Positions 1 to 8,053 of a stretch of 64,000 nt of DNA are shown piece after piece. A program made the translations under genes and the position numbers. The notes beneath the pieces are model-generated. The model had not been told where the DNA came from, did no database searches, and worked only from the letters and a program-made list of their open reading frames with translations. The stretch is from Curtobacterium sp. 'Ferrero' (GTDB lineage Bacteria; Actinomycetota; Actinomycetes; Actinomycetales; Microbacteriaceae): the NCBI RefSeq assembly GCF_002412165.1, contig NZ_NXIA01000003.1:67254-131253 (forward strand), in the 5' to 3' direction. Every line of letters begins with the position of its first letter. The first letter of the stretch is position 1.

Positions 1-1349
1 GCCTGATGGAGCTGCTCGACGTCGACGAGATCCAGGCGCGCGCCATCCTCGAACTGCAGCTCCGTCGACTCGCCGCCCTCGAGCGCCAGAAGATCCACGA
101 CGAGGCCGAGGAGCTCGAGCGGAAGATCGCCGACTTCAACGACATCCTCGTCAAGCCGGAGCGCCAGCGCGCCATCGTGATCGAGGAGCTCGACGAGATC
201 GTCGCCCGCTTCGGTGACGACCGCCGCAGCGAGATCCTGCTCGGGTTCGACGGCGACATGTCGATGGAGGACCTCATCCCCGAGGAGGAGATGGTCGTCA
301 CCATCACCCGCGGCGGGTACGTCAAGCGCACCCGGAGCGACCAGTACCGGTCGCAGCACCGCGGCGGACGCGGGGTCCGGGGTGCGCAGCTCCGTGCGGA
401 CGACATCGTCGAGCACTTCTTCGTCACGACCACGCACCACTGGCTGCTGTTCCTGACCGACCAGGGCCGGGTGTACCGGGCCAAGGCGTACGAGCTGCAG
501 GAGGGTGGTCGCGACGCCAAGGGCCAGCACGTCGCGAACCTCCTCGCGATGCAGCCGGACGAGCAGATCCAGCAGGTGCTCGACATCCGCGACTACGAGG
601 CCGCGCAGTACCTCGTGCTCGCGACGGCGCACGGACTCGTCAAGAAGACCGCGCTCACCGAGTACGACACGAACCGCAGCGGCGGCATCATCGCGATCAA
701 CCTGCGCGACGGCGACACGCTCGTCCAGGCGCTGCTCGTCGACGAGACCGACGACCTGCTCCTCGTGTCGAAGCACGGCATGTCGCTCCGCTTCACCGCC
801 TCCAACGACGCACTCCGACCGATGGGCCGGTCGACCTCGGGCGTGAAGGGCATGTCCTTCCGCGACGACGACTCGCTGCTCGCCGCCCGGGTGGTCTCGG
901 ACGACGGGTACGTGTGGGTCATGACCGAGGGCGGCTACGCCAAGCGCACCTCCGTGGACCAGTACCGCGTCCAGGGCCGTGGTGGTCTCGGCATCAAGGT
1001 GGCCAAGCTCGCCGCCGACCGGGGTGACCTTGTGGGGGCTCTCATCGTCGGCGAGGACGACGAGGTGCTCGTCGTGCTGCAATCGGGCAAGGTGGTAAGG
1101 TCTGCCGTGGCCGAGGTGCCCGCCAAGGGCCGCGACACGATGGGCGTCGTCTTCGCGAGGTTCGCGGACAACGACCGCATCATCGCAGTGGCCCGCAACA
1201 GTGAACGGAACCTGGACGACCAGGACGACGCCGAGATCGAGCCCGCGGGCCCGGTGGAGACGGTCAGCCCGGACGAAGCGGCCGCAGACCCCGCCGACAC
1301 AGTGCCCACGGACACCGTGGCCGGAGAGGACCAGTCAAGCAATGAGTAG
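1..1349 (+). CDS. gyrA: DNA gyrase subunit A, C-terminal part (5' truncated by window edge)
   Basis: GyrA is the DNA-cleaving subunit of gyrase, which introduces negative supercoils with GyrB. The reading frame is open from the first bases, so the start lies outside the window. What is visible is the end of the breakage-reunion/coiled-coil region ([13 protein letters not shown]) followed by the beta-pinwheel C-terminal domain. That domain contains the GyrA-box-like motif QHRGGRG and the repeated GG-Y-K/R blade motifs (GGYVKR, GGYAKR). The protein ends in a roughly 50-residue acidic, low-complexity tail typical of actinobacterial GyrA. It overlaps the next gene by 8 nt. This places the window a few kb from dnaA/oriC in most Actinomycetota. 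Confidence 0.97.
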   Translation, partial: LMELLDVDEIQARAILELQLRRLAALERQKIHDEAEELERKIADFNDILVKPERQRAIVIEELDEIVARFGDDRRSEILLGFDGDMSMEDLIPEEEMVVTITRGGYVKRTRSDQYRSQHRGGRGVRGAQLRADDIVEHFFVTTTHHWLLFLTDQGRVYRAKAYELQEGGRDAKGQHVANLLAMQPDEQIQQVLDIRDYEAAQYLVLATAHGLVKKTALTEYDTNRSGGIIAINLRDGDTLVQALLVDETDDLLLVSKHGMSLRFTASNDALRPMGRSTSGVKGMSFRDDDSLLAARVVSDDGYVWVMTEGGYAKRTSVDQYRVQGRGGLGIKVAKLAADRGDLVGALIVGEDDEVLVVLQSGKVVRSAVAEVPAKGRDTMGVVFARFADNDRIIAVARNSERNLDDQDDAEIEPAGPVETVSPDEAAADPADTVPTDTVAGEDQSSNE

Positions 1350-1749
1350 TGTCGCCGAGAAGCTCCAGAAGAAGGCGAAGCGGCCCGTCGGCACCCGGCA
1401 GGTCCGCCTGCGGCTGGTGTACGTCGACTTCTGGTCGATGGTGAAGCTGAGCTTCCTCATCGCCCTGGCCGGTTCCATCGTGATCGTCGTCGCGACCGCG
1501 CTCGTGTGGATCATCCTGAACCAGACCGGCGTGTTCACCCAGATCGACGCCCTGCTCAAGGACGTCACCGGGCAGAACAACTACTCGATCATGGACCAGT
1601 TCTCCCTCGGGCAGGTCCTCGGGTTCTCGATCGTGGTGGGCATCCTCAACGTGGTCGTCGGCACCGTGCTCGGCGCGATCGTCAGCGTCCTCTACAACCT
1701 CAGTGTGCGGATCACCGGCGGCCTGCTCGTCGGCTTCACGAACAACTGA
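1342..1749 (+). CDS. DUF3566 membrane protein downstream of gyrA
   Basis: A 135-residue protein with a basic N-terminus (KLQKKAKRP), a first membrane segment at about residues 36-58 and a second hydrophobic region near residues 90-125. This size, topology and position directly after gyrA match the DUF3566 family of actinobacterial integral membrane proteins, whose function is unknown. Its ATG lies inside the gyrA 3' end (8-nt overlap), so translation is probably coupled. The G-x-G-rich second membrane segment ([15 protein letters not shown]) is characteristic of the family as I know it. Confidence 0.9.
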   Translation: MSSVAEKLQKKAKRPVGTRQVRLRLVYVDFWSMVKLSFLIALAGSIVIVVATALVWIILNQTGVFTQIDALLKDVTGQNNYSIMDQFSLGQVLGFSIVVGILNVVVGTVLGAIVSVLYNLSVRITGGLLVGFTNN

Positions 1750-1825
1750 CACACCCGGGCCGGATGGGGGCCGCCGCTCGATTTCGTTCTGCGGGATCGG
1801 TACGGTAGGCTCTCATCTGGTCTGA

Positions 1826-1899
1826 GGGGCTATAGCTCAGGCGGTTAGAGCGCTTCGCTGATAACGAAGAGGTCCAAGGTTCAAGTCCTTGTAGCCCCA
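1826..1899 (+). tRNA. tRNA-Ile (GAT anticodon)
   Basis: The acceptor arms GGGGCTA and TAGCCCC pair fully. The D-arm (GCTCAGGCGGTTAGAGC), the anticodon stem with loop CTGATAA (anticodon GAT at 1860-1862) and the T-arm GGTTCAAGTCC are all present. The 3' CCA is encoded at 1900-1902. A TAGGCT hexamer at 1806-1811 is a possible -10 box. The location after gyrA is the standard actinobacterial position. Confidence 0.97.
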
Positions 1900-1934
1900 C
1901 CATCTCCCTCCCGGTCCAGTACGCTGGATCTCTC

Positions 1935-2007
1935 GGGGCCTTAGCTCAGTTGGTAGAGCGCCTGCTTTGCAAGCAGGATGTCAGGAGTTCGATTCTCCTA
2001 GGCTCCA
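1935..2007 (+). tRNA. tRNA-Ala (TGC anticodon)
   Basis: The acceptor arms GGGGCCT / AGGCTCC pair with a G3:U70 wobble, the alanine identity element. The anticodon TGC is at 1968-1970 in loop TTTGCAA, and the T-arm contains GAGTTCGATTC. CCA is not encoded. It follows tRNA-Ile after 35 nt and is probably co-transcribed with it. Confidence 0.97.
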
Positions 2008-2359
2008 CTCCCTCGGGGCGAACGCTGCTTCGCTCGTTCCTCGCTCCGCCGCGTTCGGTCGTTGTGCTGGTCTGCGCCTCCGGCGCGCCGCTCCGCGATG
2101 GGCGGCGCCGTCGTGGTCGGCGCCGGTGCGCTCGTCGTGCCGGGGTGGGGGTTGGTCGCGGAAGGTGTCGCTCGGGCGGCCGAAGGGCGACGGGTTCTGC
2201 GACCTCGGCGGTCAGCGGGCGGCATGTCGTGCGACCAGGTCGGCGGGACGACCAGGCCGGCGGGGCGACCAGGCCAGGGGACGATTCGAGGCACTGCGTC
2301 GTCCCGGAGACGACGAAGGGCCCCGGCAGGCGCCGGGGCCCTTCGTACGAACCGGGAGG
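2008..2359. other. Intergenic region after the tRNA pair
   Basis: No convincing gene. The stretch just after tRNA-Ala is GC-rich low-complexity sequence (repeats of GCTCCGC/GCGCC type) without a strong hairpin of its own. The only clear element is the terminator-like hairpin at 2313-2346, which belongs to the leftward gene that follows. Open frames through it have no start with a ribosome binding site and read as GC-driven noise. Confidence 0.6.
2313..2346 (-). terminator. Strong hairpin, terminator of the 2360-2929 gene
   Basis: A perfect 15-bp stem (arms ACGAAGGGCCCCGGC and its complement) closes a 4-nt loop 14 nt downstream of the leftward gene's stop codon. There is no long U-tract, as is common in high-GC actinobacteria. 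Confidence 0.8.
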
Positions 2360-2929
2360 TCAGGCGGCAGGCTTGCTTGCCGTGTCCGCGTCGTCGGCGA
2401 CCCAGAGGTCGTCGTCCGCGCGGAGGGTCTGGTACGCCGCGTACGCCGCACCCGCGACCGCGACGACACCGACGACGATCAGCGCGACGCCGCCGAAGCC
2501 GAGGCCCTTCTTCTGGTGCGGGACGTACTTCTCCGCGGACTTCTTCGCCTTCTTGCCCTTCTTCTGGGCCTCCTTGACGATCTTCTTGACGCGCGGGTCG
2601 TTCGCGAGGTCCTTGACGCTCATCACGGAGCCGGCCGTCGCCACGAGGCCGGGCACGACCTCGGTCTGGAAGCGGTGCGAAGCGGACTGCGCGGCGCTCT
2701 TCGTGGCGTGCACACCCGTGGCGACCGCGGGACGGATCCCGTTGTCGATCGCGTTCTGCACGCGGGGCGCGATGTCCTTGCGCGCCGCATCAGCAGCGTG
2801 GGAGCGGGCCTCGGCGAGGATCGCGTTCGCGTGCTCGAGGACCTTGCGCTGCTCACCGAGGAGCGAGGCGGTCTTGCCCTTGAGCTTCTTGATCTGCTTC
2901 CTGCGCTTGCGCGGGATCTCGATCGTCAT
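2360..2929 (-). CDS. Hypothetical protein with basic coil and one membrane segment
   Basis: The 189-residue product has a very basic start (RKRRKQIKKLKGK) and an Ala-rich helical middle. A second basic block (KKGKKAKKSAEKYVPHQKKG) is followed by one membrane segment (GGVALIVVGVVAVAGAAYAAY) and a short acidic tail ending TASKPAA. This start is chosen because GGAGG lies 9 nt upstream; longer versions run into the divergent promoter region. It is divergent from the cyclophilin gene. I do not recognise a named family. The layout resembles short membrane-anchored proteins found beside ppiA in Microbacteriaceae; function unknown. Confidence 0.8.
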   Translation of the reverse strand: MTIEIPRKRRKQIKKLKGKTASLLGEQRKVLEHANAILAEARSHAADAARKDIAPRVQNAIDNGIRPAVATGVHATKSAAQSASHRFQTEVVPGLVATAGSVMSVKDLANDPRVKKIVKEAQKKGKKAKKSAEKYVPHQKKGLGFGGVALIVVGVVAVAGAAYAAYQTLRADDDLWVADDADTASKPAA

Positions 2930-3044
2930 CTGGTACCTCCACAGTTCGACGTCACCCCATCCTGCCACCGCGCCGCCTGACAGGTCACGGAGGCTTGCCT
3001 GTGCGTACCGTCTGCACGTCGGCGGTACATGCGAGAATCGGTAC

Positions 3045-3584
3045 ATGTCTCTGCACACCGCTGTCGCAACGATCCACACGAACAAGGGCGACATCCGCGT
3101 CAACCTGTTCGGCAACCACGCCCCCAAGACCGTCAAGAACTTCGTCGACCTGGCGACGGGCAAGCAGGAGTGGACGCACCCCGGCACGGGCAAGGTCTCG
3201 ACCGACAAGCTCTACGACGGCGTCATCTTCCACCGCATCATCAAGGACTTCATGATCCAGGGCGGTGACCCGCTCGGCCAGGGCATCGGCGGCCCGGGCT
3301 ACCGGTTCGACGACGAGATCCACCCCGAGCTCACCTTCCAGAAGCCGTACATCTTCGCGATGGCCAACGCCGGCATCCAGGGCGGCCGAGGCACGAACGG
3401 CTCGCAGTTCTTCATCACGACGGTCGCGACGCCCTGGCTGCAGGGCAAGCACACCATCTTCGGCGAGGTCGCGGACGACGAGTCCCGCGCGGTCGTCGAC
3501 GCGATCGAGGGTGTCGCGACCGACGGCCGTGACAAGCCGCTCGAGGACGTCGTGATCGAGAGCATCGACGTCGAGGACGTCTGA
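3045..3584 (+). CDS. ppiA: Cyclophilin-type peptidyl-prolyl cis-trans isomerase
   Basis: A cytoplasmic single-domain cyclophilin of 179 residues with no signal peptide, catalysing cis-trans isomerisation of Xaa-Pro bonds during folding. Family signatures are visible in order: TNKGDIRV strand, FHRIIKDFMIQGGDP (catalytic Arg and the F-M-Q-G-G-D motif), FAMANAG, GTNGSQFFIT and the WLQGKHTIFGEV substrate-pocket segment (Trp, His, Phe). The rhomboid gene starts 5 nt after its stop, so the two form one transcription unit. The start is preceded by only a weak purine stretch (GCGAGAA), but it matches the usual MS-x-HTA N-terminus. Confidence 0.95.
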   Translation: MSLHTAVATIHTNKGDIRVNLFGNHAPKTVKNFVDLATGKQEWTHPGTGKVSTDKLYDGVIFHRIIKDFMIQGGDPLGQGIGGPGYRFDDEIHPELTFQKPYIFAMANAGIQGGRGTNGSQFFITTVATPWLQGKHTIFGEVADDESRAVVDAIEGVATDGRDKPLEDVVIESIDVEDV

Positions 3585-3589
3585 CACCC

Positions 3590-4441
3590 TTGACCGACCC
3601 CGCGTCGAACCCGAACACCTGCTACCGACACCCGGACCGGCAGAGCTTCGTCCTGTGCCAACGGTGCGGGCGGACGATCTGTCCCGAGTGCCAGACACCG
3701 GCGGCGGTCGGTGTCCACTGCCCGGAGTGCGTGCGCGAGCAGCGCGCGCAGTTCCAGGCGAACCGGCGCGCGTCCGGCGCCGCGAGCGGGTTCACCGTCG
3801 CTCGTCGACGCTTCGCCATGCTCGACCAGAAGGCGACGGTCGTCCTGGTGGCCATCAGCGTCGCCGTCTGGCTGCTCGACCTGGTGTCGGGTCGGGCGCT
3901 GTCCGGGGTGCTGCTCTACTACGCACCCGTGGCGGACACGCAGCCCTGGCGGATCATCACCGGCCTGTTCGTGCACTCGTCCTTCTTCCACATCCTGTTC
4001 AACATGTGGGCCCTGTGGATCTTCGGACGGATGCTCGAGAACCTGCTCGGGACGTGGCGGTTCCTCGCGCTGTACTTCCTCGCGGGGCTGGGCGGTGACC
4101 TCGCGGTCACGATCCTCAGTCCGACCACGCCGGTCGTCGGCGCCTCGGGGGCGATCTTCGGGCTCTTCGCGGCGTTCTTCGTGATCCAGCGCAGCCTCGG
4201 GTACAACGCCGTGCAGCTCCTGGTGATCATGGGCCTGAACCTGATCGTCGGGTTCCTGCCGGGCACCGCGATCTCGTGGCAGGCACACATCGGCGGCATC
4301 GTGCTCGGGTTCATCACGGGGTTCGTCTTCGCCAGGACACGGAACATCCGGCAGCGGGGTCTCCAGATCGGGCTGCTCGTGGGAGAGGCCGTCGTGCTCC
4401 TCGCCGGCATCCTCCTCGGAGCGGCAGGCCTCTTCGCCTGA
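3590..4441 (+). CDS. Rhomboid family intramembrane serine protease with N-terminal zinc-binding motif
   Basis: A polytopic membrane serine protease. The rhomboid core has HSSFFHILFN (helix 2 His/Asn motif), the catalytic Ser in GASG (about residue 186) and the catalytic His in AHIGG (about residue 233). Ahead of it, residues 10-50 carry a B-box-like zinc-binding set (C-x2-H, C-x2-C, C-x2-C, H-C-x2-C), a common actinobacterial arrangement whose role is unknown. Translation starts at TTG 5 nt after the cyclophilin stop. At 283 residues it has normal length. The physiological substrate cannot be inferred from the neighbourhood. Confidence 0.93.
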   Translation: MTDPASNPNTCYRHPDRQSFVLCQRCGRTICPECQTPAAVGVHCPECVREQRAQFQANRRASGAASGFTVARRRFAMLDQKATVVLVAISVAVWLLDLVSGRALSGVLLYYAPVADTQPWRIITGLFVHSSFFHILFNMWALWIFGRMLENLLGTWRFLALYFLAGLGGDLAVTILSPTTPVVGASGAIFGLFAAFFVIQRSLGYNAVQLLVIMGLNLIVGFLPGTAISWQAHIGGIVLGFITGFVFARTRNIRQRGLQIGLLVGEAVVLLAGILLGAAGLFA

Positions 4442-4454
4442 CAGCCCTCCGGTT

Positions 4455-4487
4455 CGAACGCCCCGTCGCACTGCGGCGGGGCGTTCG
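4455..4487 (+). terminator. Terminator after the rhomboid gene
   Basis: A 15-bp stem with one G:U pair (arms beginning CGAACGCCCCG) around a 3-nt loop, 13 nt after the rhomboid stop and followed by TCGTTCC. It separates the ppiA-rhomboid unit from the DnaA-box region. Confidence 0.8.
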
Positions 4488-4630
4488 TCGTTCCCGGGCA
4501 GCGGTGGCCACGCATGTCGAGAGCCGGGCGCTGACGAGGCAGCGGTCGTCAGGTAGGTGTGGAGCCGGGCGCTCACGTGACAGTGGTCGTCACGCAGGCG
4601 CAGGAACGCTCGCCGACGAGAGAACGGCTT

Positions 4631-4834
4631 GTTTCCACAGCGAGGGGCGCCAGTTGTCCACAGCTGTGGACAGATCGGTGAGTTACACGCGTGTGATTAT
4701 CCCCACTGTGGATGCACATGTGGATAACTCCGGCATCAGCATGTGGAAACCACTGGGGAAAGTGTGCAGAACTGTGGACAGACCGTGGAGAGCGGGTGCG
4801 AACGACCTCATCCGCGGGGTGACAATGTGGAAAA
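4631..4834. promoter_or_regulatory. Cluster of DnaA-box-like 9-mers in a gene-free stretch
   Basis: About eight sites resemble the DnaA box TTATCCACA: TTGTCCACA (4654-4662), TGTGGACAG (4665-4673), TTATCCCCA (4697-4705), TGTGGATGC (4707-4715), a perfect box in reverse TGTGGATAA (4719-4727), TGTGGAAAC (4742-4750), TGTGGACAG (4773-4781) and TGTGGAAAA (4826-4834), plus GTTTCCACA (4631-4639). Two boxes form an 18-bp perfect palindrome at 4655-4672. The rest of the 4442-4919 gap holds only the two flanking terminators. It is not the usual oriC locus (dnaA-dnaN). A DnaA-titrating or auxiliary site is inference. Confidence 0.7.
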
Positions 4835-4865
4835 ACCACGGGCCGTGCCCTGACATTGCAAACGA

Positions 4866-4902
4866 CGACGCCCGCCGTACCGAGCGGGTACGACGGGCGT
4901 CG
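4866..4902 (-). terminator. Terminator of crgA
   Basis: A 16-bp stem with one mismatch (outer arm CGACGCCCG and complement) and a 5-nt loop, 18 nt downstream of the leftward crgA stop codon. Confidence 0.75.
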
Positions 4903-4919
4903 GGATGTGGAGCCGGAGA

Positions 4920-5174
4920 TCAGCGCCAGCGGGTGGTCATGAGGAAGCCGATGAACATGATCCCGAACCCGATCAGGATGTTCCAGGAGTCGAGCGACGG
5001 CACCGGGAGCGTGCCCTGGGAGACGTAGAAGACGATGACCCAGGCCAGGCCGATGAGCATGAAGCCGAACATGACCGGCTTGAACCACACGGGGTTGGGG
5101 CTGTCCCCCGCGGTGTCGACCGAGTCGGCTCGGGTCCTCCGGGCGGGCTTGGTGCGGTCCTTGTCCTTGGCCAT
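4920..5174 (-). CDS. crgA: Cell division protein CrgA
   Basis: A small 84-residue membrane protein with a charged N-terminus (AKDKDRTKPARR), two membrane segments (MFGFMLIGLAWVIVFYV and ILIGFGIMFIGFLM), the intervening P-V-P-S-L turn and the C-terminal TTRWR, all hallmarks of CrgA. In actinobacteria CrgA interacts with FtsZ/FtsI-type divisome components and coordinates septation with cell-wall synthesis. The start is placed at MAKDKD, the usual N-terminus. It sits in its conserved location beside the kinase/penicillin-binding-protein cluster and is divergent from the amidotransferase gene. Confidence 0.95.
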   Translation of the reverse strand: MAKDKDRTKPARRTRADSVDTAGDSPNPVWFKPVMFGFMLIGLAWVIVFYVSQGTLPVPSLDSWNILIGFGIMFIGFLMTTRWR

Positions 5175-5256
5175 GGCCGGTATCCTACCGTCAACACGTG
5201 TGCTCGACGGCGTCGATCCGGCTGTGCACATCCCCCAGGAGTACGGTGGACCGCCC

Positions 5257-5901
5257 ATGACCAAGATCCTCGTCGTCGACAACTACGACAGCTTCGTCTA
5301 CACCCTGAACGGCTACGTCCAGCAGCTCGGTGCGGACACCGATGTCGTGCGGAACGACTCGCTCACGCCCGACGAGCTCGCCGAACGCCTGGCCGACTAC
5401 GACGGTGTCCTGCTCTCTCCGGGACCGGGGACGCCCGCCGATGCTGGTGTCTCCATCCCGACGGTCCACGCGGCCATCGCGGCTGACAAGCCGCTGCTCG
5501 GCGTGTGCCTCGGCCACCAGGCGATCGCCGAGGCCCTCGGCGCGACCGTCACGCACGCCGAGGAACTCATGCACGGCAAGACGTCGCAGGTCGACCACGA
5601 CGACAGCCTGCTCTTCTCGGGCGTCCCGCACCCGTTCACCGCAACGCGGTACCACTCGCTCGCGATCGTCGACGGCACGGTCCCGGACGAGCTGACCGTG
5701 ACGGCTCGGACCGGCGGAGGGGTGATCATGGGCGTGCAGCACCGCGAGCACCCGGTCTACGGCGTGCAGTTCCACCCGGAGTCCGTGCTGACCGAGGGCG
5801 GCTACCGCATGGTCGGCAACTGGCTCGAGACCACGGGCCTGTCCGGCGCTGCGGAGCGTGCCGCGGCGCTCAACCCGCTCATCGGGTCACCGCGCGCCTG
5901 A
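5257..5901 (+). CDS. pabA: Glutamine amidotransferase, anthranilate/aminodeoxychorismate synthase component II
   Basis: A class I glutamine amidotransferase (214 residues) that hydrolyses glutamine and passes ammonia to a chorismate-using synthase, for folate (4-amino-4-deoxychorismate) or tryptophan (anthranilate). Visible motifs are VDNYDSFVYT at the N-terminus, the oxyanion loop SPGPGTP, the nucleophile in GVCLGHQ (Cys about 84) and the His/Glu pair in GVQFHPES. The start follows AGGAG/GGTGG purine blocks. No component I gene is adjacent. By actinobacterial synteny next to pknB the family cannot be narrowed safely between PabA and TrpG. Confidence 0.92.
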   Translation: MTKILVVDNYDSFVYTLNGYVQQLGADTDVVRNDSLTPDELAERLADYDGVLLSPGPGTPADAGVSIPTVHAAIAADKPLLGVCLGHQAIAEALGATVTHAEELMHGKTSQVDHDDSLLFSGVPHPFTATRYHSLAIVDGTVPDELTVTARTGGGVIMGVQHREHPVYGVQFHPESVLTEGGYRMVGNWLETTGLSGAAERAAALNPLIGSPRA

Positions 5902-6108
5902 CGGACGGCTCTCGTCCGCGCCGCCGAGTGGAGGCTGCCCCACTCGAGCGATCGCCCGCTGCTCCCCCGGAAGGCCACTGCGCGGACCCGTCGCCCCCAC
6001 GTCGGTCCGGTGAGGACGTGCCCGCTGGGGCGACCCGATGGCGGACGCGAGCGGTCCGGCCACGCGGCACGGGCCTCCCGGCGGTCGCGACGACCAACCG
6101 GACCGCGG

Positions 6109-7920
6109 TCAGCCGTTGTTGCCGCGGTCACCGCCCTTGCCGTTGCCGCCGTCGTTCCCGTTGCCCGGGTCCGGCTGCTGCGTCTGCTGCGGCTGCGCCG
6201 AACCCGCGCAGTACGTCAGTGTCACGGTGCTGCCCTGCGCGATGTCGCCGGCGGGCTGGTCCTGCTGGGTCACGGCGCCACCGGTGCAGGTGTACGCCGG
6301 GTTCTGCGCGACCTTGAGCCCGAGGTTCTGCAGGGTCTGGTTCGCCTCGGTGAACGGCTGCTGCCGGACATCGGGCAACTGGACCTTGCCGTTCGACACC
6401 GTCAGGTCGACGACGGTGCCCTTCGTCGCGGTCGAGCCGGCGCCGGGGTCGGACGACATGACCGTCCCCTCGGGCACGGACGGCGAGTAGTCGCTCGTGA
6501 CGGCGCCGACCTGGAAGCCGGCGTCCTTCAGGGCCTGCGTGGCGTCGTCCTGCGACTGGTTCGCGACGTCAGGCACGTTCACCTGGGCCGGGCCCGACGA
6601 CACGACCACGTCGACGTCGTACTTGCGCGCGACGGTGTTGCCGGACCCGGGTTCCGTGCGGATCACCATGCCCGAGTCGACGGTGTCGGAGTTCTCCTCC
6701 ACCTTGACCGGGGTCAGGTCGCTCTTCTTCAGCGTCGACGCTGCGGACGACCACGAGGCACCGACGACGTTCGGCACCGTGACCGAGGACGACACGGGGG
6801 CCCGGCCGGGCTGGAGGTTCGCGACGAAGAACACCATCGCGGCGATGACGGCGACGATGAGCACGATGCCGACCCAGATCCACGCCACCGGCGGCCGGTT
6901 CTGCGTCCGTTGCGGGCGGTGCTCGGCGGTGTCGTCGTCGAGCTCGCGGAACGCGACCGCCGGGTTCGACGTGGTGCGCGGGTTGACGCCGAACAGCATC
7001 GTCGAGGCATCGTGCGCGTGCTGCTGCTGGAGCTTCCGGGTCGACGACGGCACCTGGCCGGCCGCCGCCTGCTGCAGGTCGGTGCGGAACTCGGCCGCGC
7101 TCTGGAAGCGACGGGTGCGGTCCTTGACCAGGGCGTGCAGGGTGACGGCGTCGAGGGCGGGCGAGACGTCCGGCGTGATCGTCGACGGGGCGACGGGCTG
7201 CTCGCTGACGTGCTGGTAGGCGACCGCGACCGGGCTGTCGCCGAGGAACGGGGGGCGCCCGGTGAGCAGCTCGAAGAGCACCACGCCCGTCGAGTAGAGG
7301 TCGGTGCGGGCGTCGACGGTCTCGCCCCGGGCCTGCTCCGGCGAGAAGTACGACGCGGTGCCGAGGATCGACGTGGTCTGCGCGACCGTCGCCGAGGTGT
7401 CGGTGATGGCCCGGGCGATGCCGAAGTCCATGACCTTCACCTGGCCGGAGTGCGTGACCATGATGTTCGCCGGCTTGATGTCCCGGTGGACGACACCGGC
7501 GCGGTGCGAGTACTCGAGCGCCGTGAGGATGCCCTCGGTGATGCGCACGGCCTCGGACGAGGAGACCGGACCGTCGGCGATGATGTCGGAGAGCGGACGA
7601 CCGTCGACGTGCTCCATCACGATGTACGGGACCTGCACCTCGGCGCCGGACGGCTCGGTGACCGTCTCCTCGCCCGCGTCGTACACGCGGACGATCGTCG
7701 GGTGGGCCATCCGCGCGGCCGACTGCGCCTCTTGACGGAAGCGGGTCCGGAACGCCGGGTCGTTGGCGAGGCTCGGCTTCAGCAGCTTGACGGCCACCTT
7801 GCGGCCGAGCCGGGTGTCGTTCCCCAGGTGCACCGTCGCCATGCCGCCCCGACCGATGACGTCACCGATCTCGTAGCGGTCGGCGAGGAGCGTGATCCCC
7901 GCGGTCACACCTTCTGCCAC
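6109..7920 (-). CDS. pknB: Stk1/PknB family Ser/Thr protein kinase with PASTA repeats
   Basis: A 603-residue membrane kinase. The cytoplasmic kinase domain spans about residues 15-280 (GRGGMA loop, Lys45, HRDIKPAN with Asp147, DFG at 165-167, GTASYFSPEQ activation segment). A linker leads to one membrane segment (about 346-368) and three extracellular PASTA domains (about 381-580), ending in a Gly/Asn-rich tail. PASTA domains sense muropeptide/lipid II; PknB phosphorylates division and wall-synthesis proteins. The start is GTG with GGAGG upstream. Unlike the other genes of the cluster it is separated from its upstream neighbour pknA by 133 nt containing a hairpin and a palindrome, so it may have its own control. 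Confidence 0.96.
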   Translation of the reverse strand: MAEGVTAGITLLADRYEIGDVIGRGGMATVHLGNDTRLGRKVAVKLLKPSLANDPAFRTRFRQEAQSAARMAHPTIVRVYDAGEETVTEPSGAEVQVPYIVMEHVDGRPLSDIIADGPVSSSEAVRITEGILTALEYSHRAGVVHRDIKPANIMVTHSGQVKVMDFGIARAITDTSATVAQTTSILGTASYFSPEQARGETVDARTDLYSTGVVLFELLTGRPPFLGDSPVAVAYQHVSEQPVAPSTITPDVSPALDAVTLHALVKDRTRRFQSAAEFRTDLQQAAAGQVPSSTRKLQQQHAHDASTMLFGVNPRTTSNPAVAFRELDDDTAEHRPQRTQNRPPVAWIWVGIVLIVAVIAAMVFFVANLQPGRAPVSSSVTVPNVVGASWSSAASTLKKSDLTPVKVEENSDTVDSGMVIRTEPGSGNTVARKYDVDVVVSSGPAQVNVPDVANQSQDDATQALKDAGFQVGAVTSDYSPSVPEGTVMSSDPGAGSTATKGTVVDLTVSNGKVQLPDVRQQPFTEANQTLQNLGLKVAQNPAYTCTGGAVTQQDQPAGDIAQGSTVTLTYCAGSAQPQQTQQPDPGNGNDGGNGKGGDRGNNG

Positions 7921-7950
7921 GTACTCCTCCGTCTGTTCGTCCGGCCCAGT

Positions 7951-7965
7951 GTACGGCAGCCGTAC
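7951..7965. promoter_or_regulatory. Palindrome upstream of pknB
   Basis: A 7-bp perfect inverted repeat with one central base (GTACGGC-A-GCCGTAC), 31 nt upstream of the pknB start, between it and the intercistronic hairpin. It may be an operator or part of the leader; no protein can be named. Confidence 0.4.
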
Positions 7966-7984
7966 CTGGCCGGAGCCTGGTGAC

Positions 7985-8028
7985 GGGGGCCCGGACCGAA
8001 CCGTTACGGAACGGTGTCGCGAGCCCCC
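7985..8028 (-). terminator. Intercistronic hairpin between pknA and pknB
   Basis: Nested inverted repeats: outer arms GGGGGC (7985-7990) and GCCCCC (8023-8028), inner arms ACCGTT (8000-8005) and AACGGT (8010-8015) with a 4-nt loop. The element starts 25 nt after the pknA stop. It may partially terminate the operon and set pknB level. Confidence 0.5.
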
Positions 8029-8053
8029 ATCCGGGGGACGTGGTGGCGGAGGG

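Noticed and set aside
6-8. ATG at base 6 as the gyrA start
   Set aside because: The frame is open further left and the protein begins in the middle of a conserved gyrase region, so the gene continues outside the window.
2008-2300. Small genes after tRNA-Ala
   Set aside because: Several frames are open but all are Arg/Gly/Pro-rich, lack ribosome binding sites, and run through low-complexity sequence.
3299-4576. Long antisense open frames opposite rhomboid, kinases, gabT and other genes (for example 3299-4576, 6010-7983, 12989-14971)
   Set aside because: In very GC-rich DNA long frames arise opposite real genes. These are rich in Arg/Gly/Asp/His, lack family motifs and ribosome binding sites, and the opposite strand has clear conserved proteins.
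4631-4834. Calling this the replication origin
   Set aside because: The boxes are many, but the locus is not between dnaA and dnaN, no A/T-rich unwinding tract is present, and gyrA-side synteny puts the origin outside the window.
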